From positions 1,984,001 through 2,048,000 of the forward strand of contig JAUKTV010000004.1 in assembly GCA_030549205.1 (NCBI GenBank): a stretch of DNA of 64,000 nt, given 5' to 3'. Numbering within the stretch: the stretch's first letter is position 1; every line of letters begins with the position of its first letter. A program made the position numbers and the translations under genes. This stretch comes from Apiosordaria backusii. Lineage: Eukaryota; Ascomycota; Sordariomycetes; Sordariales; Lasiosphaeriaceae. Positions 56,628 through 64,000 of the stretch are shown here, piece after piece. The notes beneath the pieces were generated by a model, which did no database searches, had not been told where the DNA came from, and saw nothing but the letters and a program-made list of their open reading frames with translations.

Positions 56628-58656
56628 ATGGTCCAAGCGCTAAGGAAGAACACCAGCTCGAATGGCTGGGTGGTGCAAAAGTTTGGTGGTACGAGCGTGG
56701 GGAAGTTTCCTGATAGGATTGCGGAGGATATTATCAGGTACGTGAAAAGGAGAAAAAAATCACGTCAAAAACCTTATCGTGAGAAAATATTCTGACTACA
56801 ATTATAATAGGACACATGTTGAGAATAATCGGTTGGTGGTGGTGTGCTCGGCCAGGAGCACGGGGAAGAAGGTGACGGGGACTACGAGCAGGTGAGTTTT
56901 GTTTGTGTGAGAGCACTCGAGAAATGTTTGTCGGATCTGGGGTATGGGCATGGGTGGGGGTTCTTTTCGGGAAGGACCGTGAATGGGGGATTTCGGGAGA
57001 GACATGCATGTGTGTGTCGAATTCCCCATGCCCTTTTTGGGGAATCCCGCATCCCCGTGTTCTTCCACAACCCCTCCCCCACACAATGCACCCCCGAATC
57101 GACATCATGAGATGGCGCCCACGTTTTTTTACTGAATTCAGTTACGGGATATGAACTGACAACGTGCTCGCTGTTGCACACACAGGTTATTGGAAGTGTA
57201 CAAGAAACTTCGGGCAATTGTTGCCTTGGCTGGCGATGAAGAGTCACAGGATATGCTGCTGGAGGAGGCCAAGCGCATCGTCCAGGACATCTTGGATGAT
57301 CATGTGGGTGCCGCCGAGAGGTTCATCAAGGATGCGGAGCTGAGCGAAGCTGTGAAGCGGTACACGGAGAAGGACTGTCAGTTGCTCAATGAGTATCTCT
57401 TGGCTGCTAAGCGCTTCAATCTTGAGATTAATTCACGGGCGAAGGACAGAGTGGTTAGCTTTGGTGAGAAGTTGAGCTGCAGGTTTATGACGTATCTGCT
57501 CAAGGACAGGGTAAGTTTTGGTGTATTTAATGTTGTGTTGCACGTGAATGATGCTGACTGAAAACAGGGAGTCGATGCTGAGTATGTAGACTTGGCGGAC
57601 GTACTACACCTTGACAGCCCAGGTCGTCTCGATGCTGGCTTTTACCGGCAAGTCACCGCGGTCATCGCCAAGAAGATCCTGGCGTGCGACGACCGTGTAC
57701 CGGTCGTCACTGGCTTCTTTGGTAACGTCCCTGGAAGTCTCCTGGACGGTGACATCGGCCGTGGCTACACAGATCTCTGCGCATCCCTGGCTGCCGTCGG
57801 CCTCAAGGCGCATGAGCTTCAGATCTGGAAGGAGGTCGATGGCATTTTCACCGCCGACCCGACCAAGGTTCCCACCGCCAGACTCATCCCATCCATCACC
57901 CCAGCAGAGGCCGCCGAGTTGACCTTCTACGGCTCCGAAGTCATCCACCACTTGACCATGGACCAGGTCATCAAGGCCCAGCCCCCAATCCCCATCAGAA
58001 TCAAGAACGTCAAGAACCCACGCGGCGAAGGCACCATCGTCAAGCCTGACCCATCTCTCGCTGCCGACCAGCAGATCCAAAGGCCAAGGAAACCGTCAGA
58101 CCCCTCGGCGCGCAAGAAGCCAAAGCGCCCTACTGCCGTGACGGTCAAGGACAAGATCTCGATCCTCAACATCCACTCCAACAAGAGGTCCATCGCCCAT
58201 GCCTTTTTGGCGAGGGTGTTTTCCATCTTGAACCAGCGGCGCATTTCGGTCGATCTGATTTCTACGAGCGAGGTCCATATCTCAATTGCGATACACAACG
58301 GCAACTTGGAGTATGACAACCTGAACCAGGCGGTCGAGGAGCTGAGGGAGTGCGGCGATGTGACGGTTATTCACAACATGACGATTCTGAGCTTGGTGGG
58401 GGCTGAGATGAAGAACATGAGGGGTATTGCGGGCAAGATGTTCTCGACGTTGGGCGAGAACTCGATTAATATTGAGATGATCTCTCAGGGTATGTTTCAT
58501 TCAGACACTGGGGTGGTTATGGGTACGTGCTAACCTATTTTGACTGTAGGTGCCAGCGAGATCAACATCTCGTGCGTGATAGAGTCACGGGATGCCGAGA
58601 GGGCCATGAATATCCTGCACACGAGCTTGTTTACTTTCCTTGAGTATGGGAATTAA
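56628..58656 (+). CDS. HOM3: Aspartate kinase
   Basis: Five exons: 56628-56737, 56811-56891, 57186-57510, 57568-58489 and 58550-58656, giving 514 residues. The ATP site KFGGTSVGK is at 18-26 and VVVCSARSTGKKVTGTT follows. The aspartate-binding GFFGNVPGSLLDGDIGRGYTD and EVDGIFTADP segments are present. Two ACT domains occupy ~380-514 (ISILNIHSNKRS, ENSINIEMISQGASEINIS), the usual site of threonine feedback. The enzyme makes aspartyl phosphate, the first step to Thr, Met and Ile. Intron 2 is 294 nt, unusually long. A Gcn4 box precedes the gene. Confidence 0.95.
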
Positions 58657-59501
58657 ACCGATAAGCGCTTTGCAATTTTGCTTTTGCAAAAAAGACATGA
58701 GGAACTAACGGGGATCATATATTGTCCAGGCAGGGAGGCGGTTTCGAATTATGAGCAGGAGTCTTGCGATTAGATTTGCTAGAGATGTTGATGATTTGTG
58801 CGTCAAGAAGGCGAAGCGTTTGCTTCTTAGAAGGGTCGTTGGTGGGTGATAGAGACGTACGTACGTTTGATACCTTGGGACTAGAAGAAGCAAACATGGT
58901 GATGGAGGTTGTGGAAGGGGCGAGGGAGGTATTACAGTACATAGAAGCTTTTGGATCATTTTTGAGTTCAATTGTTGGTGATGCTTCGTGATGCTACAGT
59001 TTTGGGTTGTGTGACTGTTAGATTCTTAAGAGTTGGAAGCATGTTTGCACAATGAGCTCTGTACTGTATTGTATGTAGGGGCAGCGGAATCAGCATAATT
59101 GAGGGGAAGACGGCCTTTTCTTCTTGATTTTCCACTGCTCACTGGCTTCCCCCCGGCCACTTGCCTTTTCTTCGGTAGTGCCTCCAGGGTTAGGGTCTCA
59201 CCCGAGCATGACTAACGCCAAGCCCTGGGCTTTCGACCAGCCAGTTTATCAATCAGCCTTGTGGGGGCGAACATCTGCTCTCTCTCTCTCTGTCGCATTC
59301 AACCACCTAACTTCAACAACTTCTCACAAGCAATCGTAACCCTGCCTTTGCGCATCACCACCGCGGACGCCAACCTTCAACCCCTCCCCGCCCCCCCCCC
59401 CAGCGGATCCCAAACCCGAAAACCGTAACCCCCTCAATCTAAACCACCACCTCCCACCGACCGCCCGACCTCGCGCGCAGCGAGTCCCCCCCTCCGCAAC
59501 A
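58657..59501. other. Intergenic region HOM3 / KIN17
   Basis: 845 bp. It has a CT-repeat at 59278-59291 and an uninterrupted run of eleven C at 59391-59401, the longest homopolymer I noticed. No gene is supported. Confidence 0.5.
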
Positions 59502-60521
59502 ATGGGCAAAGCAGAAGTCGGCTCTACCAAATACCTCTCCAACAAGATGAAGCAAAAGGGCCTCACCCGCCTCCGCTGGTTCTGCCAAATCTGCGAAAAG
59601 GCCTGCCGGGACGAGAACGCCTTCAAGATGCACTGCCAGTCCGAGTCGCACACCCGGCGCGCGCTCGCCGCGGGGCAAAACATCAAGCAAGTCACCGACG
59701 ACTACTCCCGCGCTTTTCAGCAAGAGTTCCTCTCTTTGCTCAAGACGTCACACGGAGAAAAGGAGATTCACGCGAATAAATTCTATCAGGAGGTGATTGC
59801 GAAAAAGGATCATGTGCATCTGAATGCGACGAAATGGCATAGCTTGACGGAGTTTGTCAAGTTTATTGGACGAGAGGGGATTTGCAGGGTGACGGAGAAG
59901 GAGGATGGGTTGTTTATTGCTTGGATTGATGATTCTCCTGAAGCGATGAAACGGAGGGAGGCGGTGAGGCGGAAGGAGATGATGGATAAGGGGGATGAGG
60001 AGAGGGAGATGGCTGTGCTGAGGAGTCAGATTGAACGGGCGAGGAGGGAGGCGGAGCAGAGGGGGTTGGATTTAGAGGCGGAGGAGAAGGAGAGGGAGCT
60101 GAAGAGGGGGGAGGGGGAGGAGAGGATCAAGTTGAATTTTGGGGGGAAGAAGACTGAGGCTACACCGCCGACGACGGCAACGGCGACAACACCGACGGAT
60201 GGGGGGGAGAAGGTGGAAAGTGTGGATACGGCTGAGAAGGTGGAGGGAGAGGGTAAGGTTGGGGAGGGCAAGCCTGCTGAGACTGCTGCGGCGCCAGCAC
60301 CAGCAACAGCCAAGGTGTCTCTCAAATTTGGGGCTAAACCACCAGCAGCGAAAAACGTCTTCAAGAATGCTCTTGCTGGAGCTCCGAAGAAGGTCATGGT
60401 CGCGCAACCGAAGAAAATGAGCGCTGGAGAGAGAATCATGATGGAGGAGCTTGAGCGGAAGAGGGCGCGCGAGGCGAAGGGGAACGGTGGTGATCCTCCT
60501 CATAAGAGGCCACGATTCTAG
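59502..60521 (+). CDS. KIN17: KIN17-like zinc-finger nucleic-acid-binding protein
   Basis: A single exon of 339 residues. The N-terminus is MGKAEVGSTKYLSNKMKQKG and a C2H2 finger uses C28, C31, H44 and H50. The winged-helix Kin17 mid-domain covers ~52-160, with YQEVIAKKDHVHLNATKWHSLTEF split around residue 100. A charged coiled coil, a Thr/Ala/Glu low-complexity region and a short C-terminal tail rich in Lys and Arg follow. The KOW-type C-terminal domain of animal Kin17 is absent, as in yeast Rts2-type proteins. Kin17 is a nuclear protein linked to replication, repair and splicing. Confidence 0.92.
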   Translation: MGKAEVGSTKYLSNKMKQKGLTRLRWFCQICEKACRDENAFKMHCQSESHTRRALAAGQNIKQVTDDYSRAFQQEFLSLLKTSHGEKEIHANKFYQEVIAKKDHVHLNATKWHSLTEFVKFIGREGICRVTEKEDGLFIAWIDDSPEAMKRREAVRRKEMMDKGDEEREMAVLRSQIERARREAEQRGLDLEAEEKERELKRGEGEERIKLNFGGKKTEATPPTTATATTPTDGGEKVESVDTAEKVEGEGKVGEGKPAETAAAPAPATAKVSLKFGAKPPAAKNVFKNALAGAPKKVMVAQPKKMSAGERIMMEELERKRAREAKGNGGDPPHKRPRF

Positions 60522-61203
60522 GTTTTTTTATAGGGGGGGAGACATAAGGTATAGTTGATGTTGAACGAGTGGGCGGTTATTAGGCATCTTGTTAGAAGCG
60601 AACATGGGAATGGCGTTTTGAGTGGTGATTTCATCAAGGTTAATGATACCAGGCTTTGCATTAGAATCAGACAATGGCATGAGAACGATTCTTTACTTGA
60701 ACACTATGTTTGGTACTTGAGGGGTGTCTTAACATCACCATTGGATATGGATCCAACTTCTACAATAAGGAGCAATGTACTGGCAGTTTCGGTACTTAGA
60801 TCAGGCATTTAGGACACCATCTGACGCCTGTGGATATCTTTCTGACGCCCCAAATATTTCTTTTGAGGCCTCTATATATCCGAGGTAGGCCTCAGCAGCA
60901 TCAGATCCACGCCTGTATATTACCTCCATTAGGTCTAACCAGCATCAGATAGACACCTGTGTGTTAGCTTGCTTGGGCCTTGACATGTCATTTCAGGCCT
61001 ATATTACTTTTGAATAGTCCTTCAAACTTCCTTCATAGGCATATCACACTCCACCAGACGCATCCTTGATATCTCAAAAGACATTCCTATTATCTTTTAA
61101 CGCCCATTCCCAACCCGCTATTGATGTAAAAAAAGTTTGACCACAGCCGCATTATGATACATTTTTACTTCCCAAAACTGCCCCTAGCCCCCAACCTCCT
61201 CGC
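60522..61203. other. Intergenic region between convergent KIN17 and SPT4, with degenerate repeats
   Basis: 682 bp. An 85-codon ORF (60555-60812) lacks support. From ~60815 to ~61080 related short motifs recur (CTGACGCC, AGCATCAGAT, CGCCTGTATATTA / CACCTGTGTGTTA, AGGCCT), which suggests an old, degenerate direct repeat. Confidence 0.45.
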
Positions 61204-61704
61204 TCAGTCTGCCTCCGTAGCGCTACCATCGCGCCTGCCCTCAATACTTAGTACACAGGGTGTCTCCTTCCGCTGATTTTTGAGGAAGGAACGATAGACT
61301 TACGGGATATACTGAATCCTATACTCCTCCTCAAGCATGATGCGTATCTCGTCAGGCAGCTGGCCGAGGACCTTGTTGGCGTAGGTGCCGCGCACGTAGC
61401 CGTCGAGGCGGTTGTACTTGGCTATCCAGGACTTGCTGGGGTCGGCGAGCGCGATGAGGCCCTCAAAGACGGCTGAGGTGCAGTTCTCGATCTGCTCGGG
61501 GGAGCCCTGGAGGTGGAGGAACTCTTCGCAGTTGGGGCAGCCTTCTTCTCTGAATCTCTGTGAGGGGCGGGTTAGGATATGTTGATGGGCTGGGTTTGAT
61601 ATGGGGGGAGGGGAAAGCTTTACGGCTTGGGTCATGACTATGCTGCAGACCATGCAGGCGCGGAGGTAGCGCTGTTGGTTTGGGGCGACGTAGTTTTCTG
61701 ACAT
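61204..61704 (-). CDS. SPT4: Transcription elongation factor Spt4
   Basis: Exons 61704-61624, 61557-61304 and 61234-61204 give 121 residues. The zinc ribbon uses C17, C20, C34 and C37, with the first intron falling between the two pairs. FEGLIALADPSKSWIAKYNRLDGYVRGTYANKV is split evenly across the conserved core. The last exon was found because the apparent stop after YIP is the TAA of a GTAAGT donor. Splicing to 61234 adds RDGSATEAD, matching the usual Spt4 ending. Spt4 pairs with Spt5 to form DSIF, an RNA Pol II processivity factor. Intron 1 (66 nt) is in frame and stop-free, so retention would insert 22 residues into the zinc ribbon. Confidence 0.93.
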
Positions 61705-62394
61705 TTTGATTTTGAGGCGTGAGGAAATGAGAGTGATGCGTTGAATGAATGAGAGAAGACGTCAAATGAATGAAAACAGACGGTTAAGTGAGAGTGAGAA
61801 GGCCTAATATGGGGGTGGTTGAGGGATACTGGTGTTGAAATTGGGCCTTTCTTTGATGAATGAAGGTGTAAGTGAGAGAGATGCAGCCAGTGGTGAGGCT
61901 GCACGAAGACGTTCCAGTGGGGGTGTGATTGGCTGGGCAGGGACTGGGACCCCGGCTCCTGTTCGAGTGTGAGGCATGGGTGGCACGGACCATATGCCCG
62001 TGTGTGGAGCGAGGGGAAACCTGCTGGGGATCTTTATCGATCCATCAAAAACGACTGAAGCAGTGGACCGCAGGACCTCCATCGCTGAACCATTTGCGTT
62101 TGAATCGGCTTTACCCGCAGTTGAGCTGACCAAGTTCAATCATCCGCGTCTTCTTTTCACCGTATCGAGGGCAAGGTCGAGCAAGTCTCCCCTTTGTTAC
62201 CGCTCTCCGGCAATTCCCATTCGTGTGTTTTCCTGTTACATACAGAATACCTTACTCCGCTAGGACCCAGCACCCAGGACTCAGCACCACCTGTATCCGC
62301 CGCCCAAGCTTCACTGCTTCCACCTTCAATTTTGTTCGGGTTTGCGCGTGCTGCCGTCGGACAGCAGGCACGCCCGGGAAACGGTTGACTAAAA
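61705..62394. promoter_or_regulatory. Shared divergent promoter region SPT4 / SNF1-beta
   Basis: 690 bp between divergent start codons. ORFs of 60-111 codons on both strands overlap in conflicting frames and are not supported. Confidence 0.5.
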
Positions 62395-63961
62395 ATGGGA
62401 AACAGCCCTTCCACTTCAAAACCCGCGAGCCAGTCGTCGTCGTATCAATCCAACGCCCCAGGCCAAAATGAATCCCCACGACCGGTAAGGCGAGATAACA
62501 AGCATCCGATTCCGGTACAGAATCACCGGGTCGCCGCCCCTCCCGAACCCTCTCTCACCCAGGCCCAGGGTACCGCGGCCCAGCCACCGTCCAGCAGCAG
62601 CAGCCGGCCAAAATCACAGCAGCATCGTCCCGGCGCCGCATCCTCGGGCTATTCCACCCCGTCGTCCTCCGTGACCGCTGACAGCTCCACGACATCTGCG
62701 AAGCCCGTCGATGTGAAGCAGGGCATACCCGGCCCCTCGCATGAGCCCGCCAAGCCCGTAGCTGTCCCTTATTCTCACAACTCACCCTCGTCCCCGAGAT
62801 CACCCCGCTCACCGCGATCCGAAGACATATACGAAACTGTCGTCATGCCGCACAGCAGTCTACAAGATATGTCATATATGACGCGCCCGCCGCGGCTGCC
62901 CCTTCCCATCGAGGAGGAGGTTCACACACCCGGATCGCCCATCATCTCGCCCGCGGACATCGGACAGCCACTAGAAGATGTTGAGGAGCTAGACTCGCAG
63001 GGACTAATGCGCCCTACATCAAATCTAAGCAATGCCTCAATGCTGGAGGAGGAGGATCCCGAGGGACTGCTGGTGGACAAGAACAGGCCGACAGTGCCTA
63101 CGAGGTTAGAATGGCGGCGCGGAGGTGACAAGGTCTACGTTACGGGTACCATCTTTCAGTGGAATCGCAAGACGAGGTTACATCCTGTGTAAGTGCTATG
63201 GACAGTTCCTTGAAGCGCAATGTTTGGGATCGGAAAAAGGGCTAACATGGGTTTTCTTTGGCACAGCGAGGGACGGCCAGGCGTCTTTGCGACCACGATC
63301 AACGTCCTCCCGGGCACCCATCACATCCGGTTCTTGGTTGACGGCCAAATGCAAACAGCCCCTGAGCTCCCAACAACCGTCGATTTCGGAAACAATCTCG
63401 TCAATTACATCGAAGTCAGCCCCGACGATGTCCCCCGGCTTCCGAAAATGGCAGTGGTACGGCAACAGCGCCCGCAACCAAGGACACTTCTTCTCAACCG
63501 GCCCAGAAACCAGATCCGTCTTCAGAGGAAGACCAAAATCAGCAGCAACAGGCAGCCAACTACAGGGAGTGTCCCCCAGCTGAGCTTTTTGCCCACAAAA
63601 TCCCAAAATATCTCCTCGACTTCGACCTGCAGGAGGATGCGCCTCAGTACAACACCGCGTGCTCGGCAATTGAGAAGCTGCCCATGCCACCAGCGCTTCC
63701 TGGGTTCTTGGGCAAGCCCATCTTGAACGCGGCGACGCTGATCAAGGACGACAATAGCGTGCTGAATATGCCGAACCATACTGTGTTGAATCACCTGGCT
63801 ACGAGCAGTATCAAGAACAATATCTTGGCGGTTTCGGCTACGACGAGATATAAGAGCAAGGTATGTCTGTTCTGAATAATTCCTATATGGGGTGTCAAGC
63901 TAACGAGGGACAGTATGTGACTACGATCATGTATAAGCCGACGACGACAGAAGGGATTTAG
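62395..63961 (+). CDS. GAL83: SNF1/AMPK beta subunit (one frameshift in this assembly)
   Basis: Exons 62395-63188, 63267-63860 and 63914-63961. The start MGNSPSTS fits N-myristoylation. Residues ~10-235 are disordered and Ser/Pro-rich. The glycogen-binding AMPK1_CBM domain spans ~240-320 (VYVTGTIFQWNRKTRLHP across to GVFATTINVLPGTHHIRFLVDG). After VSPDDVP the frame breaks at a C5 run (63432-63436); one more C restores a Gln-rich linker and the C-terminal ASC domain (YRECPPAELFAHKIPKYLL onward), ending RYKSK | YVTTIMYKPT across the last intron, 478 residues in all. The beta subunit tethers Snf1 to its gamma subunit and decides localisation and substrate choice. Confidence 0.92.
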
Positions 63962-64000
63962 ATTTCTATCATCATTTCACACCAAATCAAGACTATTATT

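Noticed and set aside
60555..60812. 85-codon ORF downstream of KIN17
   Set aside because: No conserved content, and it lies in a presumed 3' UTR between convergent genes.
1..64000. Transposons, RIP-mutated islands, CRISPR arrays or biosynthetic clusters
   Set aside because: No transposase or reverse transcriptase motifs, no AT-rich TpA-biased blocks, no regular spaced repeats, and no PKS/NRPS-type genes were seen.

Overview
The window is about 64 kb of nuclear DNA from a filamentous ascomycete (Pezizomycotina). It looks most like a Sordariomycete and probably Sordariales, but the genus cannot be named from the sequence alone. The signs are gene-dense euchromatin, short introns (mostly 50-75 nt) with GT..AG ends and CTAAC/CTGAC branch sites, a single dispersed 5S rRNA gene with an upstream TATA box, and a full set of fungal housekeeping families. 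There is no CRISPR array, no recognisable transposon, no AT-rich RIP-type island and no secondary-metabolite cluster. I support 25 recognisable protein genes, two low-confidence small ORFs, one 5S rRNA gene and one candidate Pol III unit. Most gene models were rebuilt by joining exons whose phase and conserved protein sequence both fit.

Layout. 0.7-6.7 kb: dolichyldiphosphatase CAX4, a MARVEL-domain membrane protein and an APC amino-acid permease. 7.5 kb: 5S rRNA. 8-16 kb: four consecutive genes for mitochondrial proteins (mitochondrial leucyl-tRNA synthetase, release-factor methyltransferase MTQ1, AIM32, CYC2), with a tRNA-like, hairpin-rich candidate Pol III unit between the first two. 16.6-27.7 kb: the divergent pair NEO1 (P4-ATPase flippase) and SEC16 (COPII scaffold). 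28-37.5 kb: HUS1, a RING protein, ESS2/DGCR14, COQ8 and RRP36. 38-49 kb: AP-1 gamma-adaptin, a small predicted protein, calmodulin, syntaxin TLG2, COX7 and clathrin light chain. 50-64 kb: RTT103, the mitochondrial ABC half-transporter MDL1, aspartokinase HOM3, KIN17, SPT4 and the SNF1/AMPK beta subunit.

How the genes relate. AP-1 gamma, clathrin light chain, TLG2, NEO1 and SEC16 all act in Golgi/endosome traffic. LeuRS, MTQ1, AIM32, CYC2, COX7, COQ8 and MDL1 act in mitochondria. HUS1, ESS2, RTT103, KIN17 and SPT4 act in the nucleus. HOM3 carries a perfect Gcn4/CPC1 box just upstream of its start.

The most important observation for anyone using this sequence is that four otherwise intact conserved genes (LeuRS, NEO1, HUS1, SNF1-beta) carry six single-base frameshifts in total. 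Each is repaired by adding one base to a short C or G run, which points to systematic homopolymer under-calling in the assembly rather than to pseudogenes. Other notable points are an ATG-only coding exon and a 16-nt micro-exon in calmodulin, a 5-nt first coding exon in COX7, a hidden last exon of SPT4 whose splice donor overlaps an apparent stop codon, and recurrent AGGTAC/TACCTAGGTA palindromes between genes.
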